In this document: positions 21,836-34,100 of the stretch, in pieces | Layout: each line of letters starts with the position of its first letter | How positions within the stretch are numbered: position 1 is the stretch's first letter | From: Azolla pinnata | Taxonomy: Eukaryota; Streptophyta; Polypodiopsida; Salviniales; Salviniaceae | Length of the DNA stretch: 64,000 bases | Assembly: GCA_037176905.1 (NCBI GenBank) | Contig: JBBBWG010012557.1 | Location: forward strand, 1 to 64,000 | Direction of reading: 5' to 3' | Position numbers and translations under genes: made by a program | The notes under the pieces: generated by a model | Seen by the model: the letters and a program-made list of their open reading frames with translations, nothing else | What the model was told of the DNA's origin: nothing | The model's database searches: none

Positions 21836-24800
21836 TCAAGTGGCATGCCGTGTGATCAATGCATCAAATGCATAAAATAGATCTCGGTTATCAGGTCCAA
21901 AAATTTGTTCAGCCTTGGCCAATGTCTCCTGTAAAAATATAATACACCGAATGGGTTTCTACTTAAATGTATCTTGCAAACACATTTGTTTGAACACAGT
22001 TTTGTTATACACATTCCATGAAATAGAATGTTATATATGCATAAGAAGAGATTGGGGCTGGACAAACCTCTCTAGATTGTCGTTGTGCATTCAACTCCTT
22101 GATGTTAGACAAGAATGCGCTGAATTCCTGGTACGAGAGACGACTCCTGAATATTCATTTCAACCGTTGATTTCTAAGCCTTCTCAAGCGTTAACAATGA
22201 ATACAAACCGATACATTGGAAATTTAAATGTTTCACCCATACCTGCTCTCTCGAAAGAATTCCTTTCCATCCACTCTAGGTGTTAGCCCTGGTGATCGTG
22301 GACATCTTGATTCTGAACTCGAAGAACGCCCATTCACAATATTCAATTTATTCGCAGAACTTGCCAATGGAAAACCTGAAACGCACCAAAACATTGACAA
22401 TAAGACGGTTAAAATATTTCTTTCAAAAATCGCGCAAGAATTTCACAAGAAATCAGTTCTATATTCCAAGAGAAGATTACCATCCAAAATGGAACTGTGT
22501 CGATCCTCATCTATATCTGAGGCTGCAGTAGAAGATACATATGATCGGTATGTATCTCCTTGATCACTTGGCCTAGGGATTGATGAGGCACCTATATCAT
22601 CGCCTACACAAGGAAATGCTTATTATAGCAGCTTTGGAAATGAGAGTATTCACTCACAGAGGCAAACATAAGATGATAACTAATATACATCAATACAAAA
22701 AGAAAAGGCGAGACATGTCTTTCAATGAAAATATTCACTCAAAGAGACAACATAAGATAATATATTATATACTATTGTATTAAGAAGACAACCTATAATT
22801 AGCAACTAATGACAGAGAGTAGTTGGTTTGTGACTAAGGAACTAGGGCCAGAAAGTTTGATTGTCACAGGTCTGATATTCATGATGGACCCGTAATAATA
22901 AAGATCTATATATTTTCAACGCTAAGCATGTTAATTTACTTTTAGACCTAGTGGCTATGTAATTCCGATAGAACTAAACCTCTTTAGTCTTCAAATTGTG
23001 ATGGAAGCAATGAGATCTTCAAGAAGCTTCAATATAGCTCCTTGTAATCTCAAAGCATAGCTCAAACCACATTGTCAAACAAAGACGTTTTTTGCCTAAC
23101 CCATGCTAATGCAAGTAACATGGAAGCATCAACCATTCATGCACTCATCACTACAGTGACTTTTGCTGGTGGCATGTGCCTACTCACTATTTCTGCATCT
23201 TAATTTATAAACTCAAAAGGCAGAATCCATAGCCTCAATCAATCACATCATCTTCTGTACTAAAAATTGTATGAAAGATTATAATAGCTTCCATAAAAAA
23301 TGGCTTTAATCGCAAGAAAGATTTGCTGACTAATGACAAGTATCATGCACAGACTGAGACATCATACATGAGCTTCCATTTGTATGTATCAACATTTTGC
23401 CTCAAATATTTTGTGCATTTATCCAAAATTACTTTTACATTAAGTTATAATAAGACTAAGTGATCTAAACACAAAAATCTAAGAAAATACCTTTAACCCT
23501 GTGCATAGAACTTGAATACATTGTTTGTGCCTCTAGATCCTCACTTTGCTGAATTTCATCCATAACAATACTCTTGAGTACAATTTATGACTTCAGGAGA
23601 TATTTTATTTTAAGAGAATGTAGAACTAAAAGCTAGAGTTCTAATGCAGTTGTATTTTTTTCCAAATATTTTCTCCTCCCTATAGTTAGAACTATTGACC
23701 CCTCACTTCAAAGAAACGTGCCACATCACTTGTGCTATCAAATTGGGAACATTCTTTTAGTGTTTTTAGGTTTCATTTCCATAAATATATGTTAGTATTA
23801 AAACAACATGACAATACAAAAGCCCTTGCAATCTCAACTACTTCATGAGTGACAAAATGACAAGAGATATCCTCTAAGGTGCTGCAATACAAATCTAACT
23901 CCTTCAAGATGCCCATAGAACATAGCTGTGAAAACCACTGAAAATACCCAAATCGACTTTCCTTTAAGCCAATAAACCTGTTGTGGTACACCACAAAGAC
24001 CCTCAAATTGAACCCACTTCATAGGTTCTACTTATACCACATTTTCTTAGATAGTGAAACACAACCCCACATGCTGGGGTGGATAGACCTCTAACACCTG
24101 TAATGGACGTCCATTGTAAAGGTGACAAAGCACTTCTAGTTAATGATGCCCAAAGTTGTGATATAACTACCCAACTCACTTTAGCAATTGGGCACATAAG
24201 GAACTTGTGTCTAGTATCTCCCTCAATCATCATGCAAAAAAAGCATGTATCAGTCAGAATACTTCTTCATTTTTAACATATTGCCAATTAGACCATATTA
24301 AGTATCAGTTTAGATGATGTTTGATTCACATCTATTAATTCCTAATTACATATCAAGAAGACACTTCCAATAATCATGGATACTCACAGATGCCGTATCA
24401 TCATCCTCTTGCAATGATTGTAGGAGATTCTTCTTGAACATTTCTAACTGAAAAGATACAAAGGAAACAAAGATATATTCTTTTAGGATAAATTATTCGA
24501 GTAGCAAGAAATATGCCTATCTGCATCTCCAGTTACATGCATATCCTTCATGATAGATTAGTGATTAGAAGTCATTATTTTCAAGTGTGAAAATGTTGAA
24601 GCCATTGCTTCCATCTCTGTAGAAAGAGCTTCCTTCTAATCTCAGTGAAATCATACATAAATCATTTGTAAGTGTCTACTTGTGTGTGTACGCATATGGA
24701 TCTGAACTGTGTGCAAATATATACACACATCTTTACAAACATGTGTGCACACATGCACGCCTATAAGTGTATGTATGAAATATGCACGTGTGTATGAATG

Positions 24801-25669
24801 TACGTACACACACATATAAGTATCTTTGAATGACTCAGATGGAAAAGTGTTATATGCTAGCACACATACCTTATTGATTTAACAAAATTGAGAACTGATA
24901 TTTAGGTCAATATATCCCATTCGACATTCCATATACGGCTAGAAAGCTTCCAATTTTAATTGAAATGTGATACTTGGAAATTTACGTACTTACTTTGGAT
25001 ATTTCCCGTTTATGTTTTTGAACCATTCTTGCTAGGGCATTTCTTTCATCTGTAACTTTCTCCTGGAAGGCAGTACAATGTCGAAGTTGATTTAGAACCA
25101 TACACCACGTTGAATTACGCAATAAACGCCTCATCTTGAGACAAAATCCGATTCATTCCCTTGCTCGATAATCCATGACATGAGTTATGGGAATAGATAA
25201 TCTGTCCATATTCCTTATGCTGTACAAAGGAATTTTCCATTTCCTTTGTTTCCTCTCTGTGTCAGCACCACATTTACAGGGCATTTCCAGAGGCCTTCAA
25301 ATGCATTAACACAAAAATTTCCATCTTTCCTTCTCCAGAGTTTCAGTAAAGAAACAAGGTAGGGTTTTAGAGAAGGAAGAGATGGGAGAGACAGAGAGGG
25401 AAAGATGATGAGGGTTTCACCTGGAGTTCCAGGGCTTGAGAGAGGCGGACGGAGGTATCCTGGAGGCTCTGCTCGAGCTCGTGGATGCGCTGCTGCATAG
25501 AATGGATGGTGCTCTCCCTCTCTGCAAGGCTGTCTCGGAGGAGGCCGGTCTCGGCCTGGAGCTTGCTCACGCCCATGGAAGTGATGCTCTGAGCCACATC
25601 CAGCTGCTCGAAAGGGTCGGAGGGGAGGGCAGCCAAAACCTTCTGAGAGACGAGGGCGTCCTTAACCAT
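21836..25669 (-). CDS. ELKS/CAST-like plant coiled-coil protein, eight exons, apparently complete
   Basis: This matches the plant family of the Arabidopsis protein At4g02880, annotated as ELKS/Rab6-interacting/CAST-like; its cellular role is not established. Exons on the minus strand: 25669-25421, 25062-24994, 24447-24388, about 23572-23491, 22603-22481, 22375-22243, 22146-22068, 21928-21836. Lengths total 888 nt, giving 295 residues, and every junction keeps phase. The N-terminus has DPFEQLDVAQSITSMGVSKL followed by a leucine-heptad coiled coil through exon 2 (EKVTDERNALARMVQKHKRE). The middle is Ser/Asp-rich and looks disordered. The C-terminal part has the family signature TPRVDGKEFFRESRSRLSYQ, EFSAFLSNIKELNAQRQSRE, and ETLAKAEQIFGPDNRDL before the stop. 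The small fourth exon is the least certain. Upstream is a GATGGC hexamer run (25728-25752), probably in the leader or promoter. Confidence 0.88.
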
Positions 25670-26639
25670 GGCAAGGAGGAGAAGGGGGAGAAGAAACGGG
25701 GCGAAGGATGGGGTAATCTCTTGTGGGCGATGGCGATGGCGATGGCGATGGCGCCCCTGTTTTCTTCCTGTGTTTTTGCAGTTATGCAGATTTCATTCCC
25801 CTTCTTCTTCTTCTTCTTCTTCTTCTTCTTCTTCATTCTTTCATTGTGTATATTTTTGTTCTCATTTCATCAATGTACATTTACATACCACATTCAGTCA
25901 GCATTTTGAGCTTTTTTTTTTTTTTTTACTGTTTGTTTCCTAGCAAGCAAGCATATGATGTCGATCGATATAACAAGCTCGGAAATTCGCGCATTTTTCT
26001 TGGGTTTGTTTCTTCTCCGATTCACCGATCGACACAATGCCGGATGCCGATCCGCTCGATGACAAGCTTTGAGAAATGCCAGATGTCGATCTGTTGTTTT
26101 CCTTATGTTGATCGATAACAAGCTCGAGAATGCAGGAGCTTTGGGTCCTCCGTTGTTGGTTTGCTAGATGTCGATCAGTGACAGGCAACTAGATGTTGAT
26201 CAGTACAGGAGCTTTGGGTCCTCCTCGAGAATGCAGGAGCTCGAAAATGCGTGAGAGTCGGGCAACTAAGCTTTGGGTTGCCCAGAATTATTTCCCAGTT
26301 TGCTGATCGATCGCATGCTCGAGAATGCCACAAACTACAAATTGAACTAGAATGGAGGACCAGCTATAAATAGCAATAACACAAATTCTAAACATCAAAA
26401 GATTCATAACTCGCCTTTTATAAGGCCACATGCGAATACCTCATTGGTTAGACACATTAGACTCCTCGCAGCAACCCATATATTAATAACAACTTAAGGT
26501 AAGGTAGTTGTTAATTCTAAGGATAGTTGTTACTAGCAAATAATATACCACTTAAGCTAAAAAGCACACCATACCTCCCGAAACACCCTCCTCGGCATGA
26601 AGGAGTTTCGTCCCAAAATGGACCTGACAATATCAAAGA
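25670..26639. other. Promoter side of the coiled-coil gene, then repeat-poor DNA
   Basis: Simple repeats: GATGGC at 25728-25752, CTT at 25800-25834, and poly-T at 25913-25927. From about 25957 to 26320, phrases with GATGTCGATC, AACAAGCTCGAGAATGC and AGGAGCTTTGGGTCCTCC recur irregularly, forming a degenerate short-repeat patch. 26320-26639 shows nothing I can support. Confidence 0.5.
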
Positions 26640-27230
26640 GATCTTGCTTCTTATGAAGGAGTTTTTAACTTAGTGCAACATGCTTATTCCAATATAGAGT
26701 AATAAGTTCTTAAGTAGTTCTTTGTGCTTAGTACAAATGGAAACATCTCACAAAATCTTTAGCAACATTGTAACAAAAGTCCAACACATCCAACAAAATC
26801 CATGTAGTCCATTTGATCTGGTTGGATGTAGCATTGTATGTGTAAGTATGAAAAGCATATGATAGCCTAAGCTCGATACCAAGGCTCTTGCCAACACATA
26901 CTAGTGAACTAAGAGCCATGACTAGAAGCAATAGCATGTAGTAATCCATAATACTTAAATACATTCATAAAAAAAACTCTTGCCCCCGTTTGGGCTACAA
27001 CAATGGCGTCTTTAACATAAAATTAGTGTGCTTGGTAAAATAATCTACCACTACCATGATGACTATTTGTCCCTTAGAAGAAGGCAGGTCCACAATGAAG
27101 TCCATGTTGATGACTTGCCATAGACTTGAAGGTACAAGCCTAGTACCCAAGTGGTTTAGAATTGGCCTTGTAAATCTTTTGCCAAGTAGGATAAGTTTGA
27201 ACATAATAAGGAACATCAACTTCTATACTT
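26640..27230 (-). mobile_element. Ty3/gypsy integrase remnant (fossil)
   Basis: The minus strand keeps integrase-core phrases typical of Ty3/gypsy LTR retrotransposons: one like WQVINMDFIVDLPSSKGQ and VVVDYFTKHTNF, then downstream one like LLDVLDFCYN. The element is broken by several changes and lacks recognisable gag, protease, reverse transcriptase and LTRs here. It is old. It lies directly left of the 345-bp tandem array. Confidence 0.75.
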
Positions 27231-27359
27231 GCCCAATAGTACTATTGGTGAAGGTTATGAAAAGTTATATTTTTCCAAGCATGCTCCAATAGCTTGTCAT
27301 TGTGGGCAATTAACAACTTGCTTTTGTAAAAACAACACATTATTTTGCTTAAAAAATTC

Positions 27360-30300
27360 TCATAAGTGTCACGGACACACCAACCGCAGACTATTATAGA
27401 GCATGGACAATGGGGCTACAAGCGACGAGGGTATTACCTTGGAACTAGAAATGACGAGACTGGGAACTCAGAAGCTAGGAACAACATAAGAGCATGAAGA
27501 CAAAGATAAGATCAAATAAAAAAAATATAATAACAAGAAAAATAAATTGATATGTTTGTAAGTGATGTTAAATCTCTTGGCAAGGATCAATGAGGTTACA
27601 AGCATTTATATTGTAGGTTAAAGTACATGCATTATAATATTGTAGAAGCTTCTTGATTTACTTGACAATATTCCAAGACACATTATTGTATAAACAAAAA
27701 TCATCATAAGAGTCAAGGACACACCAACCGCAGACTTTGATAGAGCATAGACAATGGGGCTACGAGCGGCGAGGCTATTACCTTGGAACTAAAAGTCACG
27801 GGGTGAGGAACTCAGAAGCTAAGAATAACATATGTTAAAGATCATGAAGACAAAGATAAGATCGAATACAAAAATAGAATAACAAGAAAGACAAATTGAT
27901 ATGTTTGTAAATGACGCTAAATCTCTTGGTAGGGTTCAATGAGGTTACAAGTACTTATATTGTGGGTTGAAGTACATGCATTAAAATATTGTAGAACCTT
28001 CTTGATTTAGTTGACAATATTCTAAGACATATTATTATATATAGAAAATCATCATAAGTGTCATGGACACACTAACTACGGACTATGATAGCGCATAGAT
28101 AATAGAGTTATGAGCGGCGAGGCTATTACCTTGGAACTAGATAAGATCAAATAAATAAAATATAATAATAAGAAAAATAAATTGATATATTTGTAAGTGA
28201 TGTTAAATCTCTTAGCAGGGATCAATGAGGTTACAAGTATTTATATTGTTGGTTGAAGTACATGTATTATAATACTATGGAAGCTTCTTGATTTACTTGA
28301 TAATATTCCAAGGAAAATTATTGTATATAGAAAAATCTTCATAATTGTCATGTAAATAGCAATCCGAACTAGAATAGAGCACGAATACTAGGGCTACTAG
28401 TGCTGAGGCTATTACGTTAGAACTAAAAGTGAAGAGGCTAGGAACTCAAAAGCTAGGAACAACGTAAGAATATTAAGACAAAGATAAGATCAAATAAACA
28501 AAATAAAATAACAAGAAAAAATAAATGTATATGTTTGTAAGTGTCGTTAAATCTTATGGCAGGGATAATAAGGTTACAAGTATTTATATTATGGGCTAAA
28601 GTACATGCATTATAATATTGTGGAAGTTTCTTGATTTACTCGATAATATCTCACGACACATTATTTTGTATAGAAAAATCGTCTTAAATGTTACAGACAC
28701 ACCACCTACAGACTATAATAAAGCACAAACGATGGGGCTACAAGCGGCGAGGCTATTACCTTGGAACTAGAAGTGACGAGGCTAAGAACTCCGAAGATTA
28801 GGAAAACATAAGAGCATGAATACAAAAATAAGATCAAATAAAAAAAAATAACAATAAAAATAAATTGATATGTTTATAAGTGACGTTAAATCTCTTGGAA
28901 AGAATCAATGAGAAACTCAGAAGCTAGGAACAACATTATAAGAGCACGAAGACAAAAATAAGATGAAATAAAAAAAATAGAATAACAAGAAAAATAAATT
29001 CATATGTTTGTAAATGACGTTAAGGATCAATGAGGAACTCAAAAGCTAGAAACAACATAAGAGCATGAAGACAAAAATAAGATAAAATAAAAAAAAATAG
29101 AATAACAAGAAAAATAAATTCATATGTTTTTAAGTGACATTAAATCTCTTGGCAATGATCAATGAGGTTACAAGTATTTATATTATGGGCTAAACTTCTT
29201 GATTTACTTGAGAATATTCTAAGACACATTATTGTATATAGAAAAATCAGCATAAGTGTCACAAACATACCAACCACGGACTATGATAGAGCACGAAAAA
29301 TGGAGCTACGATCGGCGAGACTATTACCTTAGAACTTAGTCACGAGATGATGAACTCAGAAGCCAAGAATAACATCAGAGCATGAAGACAAAGATAAGAC
29401 CAAATACAAAAATAGAATAACAAGAAAAATAATTGATATGTTTGCAAATGACGTGAAATCTCTTGGTAGGGATCAATGAGGTTACAAGTATTTATATTGT
29501 GGGTTAAAGTACATGCATTATACTATTGTTGAAGCTTCTTGATTTAGTTGACAATATTCTAAGATATATTATTTTAAATAAAAAAATCATAATAAATGTC
29601 ACGGACACACCAACTGTGGACTATATGATATAGCCAAGACAATAGGGTTATGAGCGACAAGACTATTACCTTAGAACTAGAAGTGACAAGGCTAGGAACT
29701 CAAAAGCTAAGAACAACATGAGAGCATGAGGGCATAGATAACATCAAATAAACAAGATAAAATAAAACAAGAAAAATAAATTGATATGTTTGTGAGCGAC
29801 GTTAAATTTCTTGGGAGGGATTAATGAGGTTATAAGTATTTATAGTGTGGGTTGAAGTACATGCACTAAAATATTATGAAAGCTTCTTGATTTACTTGAC
29901 ATTATTCCAAGACACATTATTTTCTATAGAAAAATCGTAATAAGTGTCACGAACACACCAATTAGGGACTCTAATAGCCCACTGACAATAGGTTATGCAC
30001 GGTGAGGTTATTACCTTAGAACTAGAAGTGAAAAGGCTAAGAACTTAGAAATTAGGAATAACATGAGAGCATGATCACAGAGATAAAATCAAATAAACAA
30101 GATACAATAAAACAAGAAAAATAAATTGATATGTTTGTGAGTGACGCTTAATCTCTTGGTAGGGATTAATGAGGTTACAAGTATTTATAGTGTGGGTTGA
30201 AGTACATGCATTAGAATATTGTGGAAGCTTCTTGATTTACTTGACCATAATCCAAGACACATTATTTTGTATAGAAAAATCGTTATAATTAGTGTCACTG

Positions 30301-32065
30301 ACACATAAATCGGGAATTGTGATAGAGCACTTACAACGGGGCTATAAAAGACGAGGCTATTACTTTAGAACTAAAAGCGACAATGCTATTACCTTGGAAC
30401 CCAAAGCGACAAGGCCATTTGGAACTAAAACCAACGAGACTATTATTTTAGAACTAAAAGCGACAAGGCTAGGAACTCTACAAGGCAAGAACAATTTGAG
30501 AGCATGAAAAAAGAGATTAGATTAAATAAACAAGATAGAATTAAACAAAAATAATAATTTGATATTCTTGTGTGTGACGTTAAATCTCTTGGTAAGGATC
30601 AATTAGGTTACAAGTATTTATATTATGGGTTGAAGTACATGCATTGTACTATTGTTGAAGCTGCTTGATTTACTTGACAATATTCTAAAACACATTATTT
30701 TGTATAGAAAAATGGTAAGAACTGCCACGGACACACCAACAGCGGACTATGATATGGCACGGATAATGAGGTTATGAGTGGCGAGGCTATTACCTTGGAA
30801 ATAGAAGTGACAAGGCTAGCAACTAAAAAACTAGGACCAACATGAGAGCATGAAGACAAAGATAAGATAAAATAAACAAGATAGAATAAAACAAGAAAAA
30901 TAAATTGATATATTTGTGAGTGACATCAAATCTCTTGGCAGGGATCAATAAGGTTACAAGTATTTATAGTATGGGTTGAAGTACATGCAGTAAATATTGT
31001 AGAAGCTTCTTGATTTACTTGATAATAGTCCAAGACACATTATTCTCTATAGAAAAATCGTAATAAATGTCACATCCACTACATAAACCACGGACTATGA
31101 TAGAGCACAATGTCGTACTGTACACGGTACACCTCTTCAAAAGCGTAAAAACATGAGGATAGATATCATATCAATAATTTAGTGTTATATGTGCATAGGG
31201 GAGGACTTGTACCCTATACCTCCACATCATTAATTTCAAAGATTTCCACTACACTAATGTCTCACAAGTAAAATTAGATGCTTTCACATATTTTATTGAA
31301 GCCATTCATGTGCATTTCATATATTAAAAGCATGCATGCATGCCTAGTGTGCATGAGCGTATTCACGACACATGTGTATGCACACATGCACAACTAGCAT
31401 GCATGCATTGCATGCATAGCTTCTCTCTAACTATATAAACAGGGCTAGTTGAAGCCCTGTTCATCAACTTAAGAATTCAGAATATCAACTCATTAATCTA
31501 GAAGATCGTCATCAACTATCGTCAGGAGCTTGTCGGAAAGATTCTGGAGAATTAATCTATAAACCCTTCTCAATCCATCTTGTTGTTCTCTCTTTGATTC
31601 TCTACTTCTCCTCGTCTAAGACCCCAGTGATTATCATTCGACTCACGCGAAGATCTAGCGTCGTACGGCACAACACAAGTGTACATGTCATAGTGTACAT
31701 GGACCCCAGTGGTCATCGCCCGACTCACGCGAAGATCTGGCGCCGTACGGCAGAACGGAAAATGGGGGCTACGAGTGACGAGGCTATTACCTTGGAACTA
31801 AAAGTGACAAGGCTATTACTTTGGAACTTAAAACAAGGAAGCTAAGTACTCTAGAGTTAGGAACAACTTAAGAGCATGTAAAAAAAGATAAGATCAAATA
31901 AACAGATAGAATAAAAAAAATTAATGTGTCTGTGATTGACGTTAAATCTCTTGGCAAGGATCAATGAGGCTAAAAGTATTTATATTATGCACTAAAGTAC
32001 ATGCATTAGAATATTTTGGAAGTTTTTGAAACCTTCTAGAGTTACTTGGCAATATTTCAAGACTA
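27360..32065. repeat. Tandem array of about 345-bp AT-rich units (about 12 units)
   Basis: Units open with a phrase like GTGTCACGGACACACCAACC, followed by GACTATGATAGAGCAC, GGCGAGGCTATTACCTTGGA, AGAGCATGAAGACAAAGATA, TCTCTTGGCAGGGATCAATG, AAGTACATGCATTA and GAAGCTTCTTGATTTACTTG. Starts lie near 27366, 27711, 28055, 28346, 28688, 29257, 29597, 29944, 30292, 30722 and 31067. Most steps are 340-348 bp. The exceptions are one short unit and partial duplications of the middle segment around 28900-29150 and in the unit at 30292. A last unit is interrupted by the element at 31111-31752 and resumes to about 32065. Divergence between units points to an old satellite-like array. It encodes nothing credible. 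Confidence 0.88.
31111..31752 (+). mobile_element. Probable solo LTR inserted in the satellite array (fossil)
   Basis: A 642-bp block breaks one satellite unit between GATAGAGCAC and GGAAAATGGGGGCT. It begins TGTCGTAC and ends GTACGGCA, giving TG...CA ends in a short imperfect inverted repeat, as LTRs have. It holds a TATA-type CTATATAAAC at 31431-31440, with CATGCATG motifs just upstream. The last 80 bp are a diverged repeat of the preceding segment (31617-31669 against 31698-31752). No clear target duplication was found, and no internal retrotransposon genes flank it. Confidence 0.55.
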
Positions 32066-33339
32066 ATACTTATAAAGTATACATCAAACACATGTTCATA
32101 TAAAAATAATTGTGCATAATGCTTTTTAAAATATATTTACAAGCTCATTCTTGTAAAAAAGAAAATTGCAAATAATGTATATGCATGGGCTAATAATAGT
32201 ACTAAAAGAATATGGGAAATTTTGAAGCTATTAGTGCAATTGCGTTTGAGTCATCAATATATAATTCAAATGCTTTTGAATATCTAGTTAGAGTTTTAAT
32301 ACTTGTGCTAAACAAATTGCGGTATTAAATAATTTCGCTCTACATCTTACCATCTCAAATCCCTCTGCCCTTTTGTAAATTCGTATAGTGGAGCTAGAAT
32401 TAGGAATAAATTTGCAAACATAGTACATGAGTTCCAAAATAAATTCATTTCTACTAATTTCGTAAGCAATTTCTAGTGTTTGATAGTTTAAATCTTTTGT
32501 GAGTCCACTCATAAGGCGTCCTTGTTACGAGCATGTTAAGTGTAACTTATCAGGAGAATTCACATCATAGAACTCATGGTTAGTGCAAGTTAAACCACAT
32601 TAAAAAAATGCATTAAAATTCAAGATATTTACTAAATATAACTTGTCATGACGTTCAACTTGACCACATGACCTTCAACTTGACAGCTACACATGAAGCG
32701 GCCAATTCATGTCAATAAAGTTGGTATTTAAGGTTTGGCTTTACATTATAAGGGGGTCAATCCCTTTTAATTTAGATGATATTTTTATGATGTTAAGGCT
32801 CTACTTCTGTCACAAGGCTCTCGTCAATGATCGTAAGAGTCTTTTTCCAAACCAAGGTACAATCTACGTTTACCATCCGTGGTAGTAGGGCAAAATTTAT
32901 ACCTCTTTCTAACTCTCTCATCTCTTAATTTTATTTCCTTATTTGTGCTTACGATTAGATCTAGGCTCTTGCAATTATTTCCCACCGTAAACCCCAAGTC
33001 CTATACATAAACTCATACTTTTTTTATTTAGCAAACAATTGGTTAGCTAACAAGATGATACACATTTTGCACAAATGCTTCACAATATGTTCTTGTAAAG
33101 TCATGCTAAAATGTTGTACATTATCAACATAAAGAATAACAAAGGAATCCAAAACATCATGAACGAACTATTCCTTAATTTGTATAGGGTTCTCAAGGCT
33201 ATGGTCAAATTGAAGCTCATAATTAACCATTTAAAGCATATAAAAAAAGGTTGTTTTCTCCACATCTTATTTAAAAATATGTATTTGGTAATAACCTACC
33301 CTAAGTTCAATTCTTAAAAAATATTGAATGTGTTAGCGA
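32066..33339. other. AT-rich DNA, nothing supported
   Basis: No conserved peptide, tandem repeat or RNA gene could be seen. A 74-codon frame on the minus strand (32288-32512) has no recognisable family. Confidence 0.5.
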
Positions 33340-34100
33340 GATTTTGATTCCACCATCAATGAGGGGAGAGGGGACGTCACTATTTAACATTATGTATCTG
33401 GCAATATTAACCTGCCCTAAGATCAATTCTTAAAAAATATTGAATGTTTTAATGGAGAGGTCCTAATTTTGGCACCAATTAGGGAAGAGAGTGAGGCCTA
33501 GAGCAACCCCACCCTCACCTAGGATTTCTACAAACAAAGGGTAGACAACGAGAGAAAAAATGAGAGAGAGAGAAACGGAAAGATTAAGGGAAGGAAAGAT
33601 CGATTCTAATCTCCCATCTAAGAACAGAAGGGGAGCTTATATCATACAAGATTAGCGTTTCCCCCTTTCACACTCACACAACTATGTCTTAACTAGGATA
33701 CATTCCTCAAGTGGATCGCTAATAATTGGTGTATGCGGTAGATATGTTTATTGAAATTAATTATTATATGATTTTGAACCTGTTAATGACGAGATCCTAA
33801 TTCCACCAACAATGAGGGGAGAGGGTGAGGCCTAGAGCGACCTCACCCTCGCCTAGGGTACTTTCTACAAACAAAGGGGAGAGAAATAAATAAATAAAGA
33901 GAGGCGACAAGATGAAGGGAAAGAAATATTTATTCAGATTTCCCCTCTAGGAACAGATGGGGAGCTTATATCATACAAAACTAGGGTTCCCCATTTTAAC
34001 ACTCATACGACCATGTCCCAACTAGGATGCAATCTTGAAGCAAACTGTTAATAATTGGTGTATGTGGTAGATATGTTCAATGAAATTACTTATTATATCA
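33340..34100. repeat. Two and a half diverged copies of a 320-bp repeat
   Basis: A segment with ATGAGGGGAGAGGGTGAGGC, CTAGAGCGACC, TTTCTACAAACAAAGGG, GGGAGCTTATATCATACAA, CCATGTCCCAACTAGGAT and AATAATTGGTGTATGTGGTA occurs at about 33466-33770 and again at about 33790-34095. A partial copy lies at 33340-33440. The copies are tandem and about 85 percent alike by eye. Family unknown; it could be a decayed element. Confidence 0.75.

Noticed and set aside
22228-22563. 111-codon plus-strand frame
   Set aside because: It is antisense to two confirmed exons of the coiled-coil gene.
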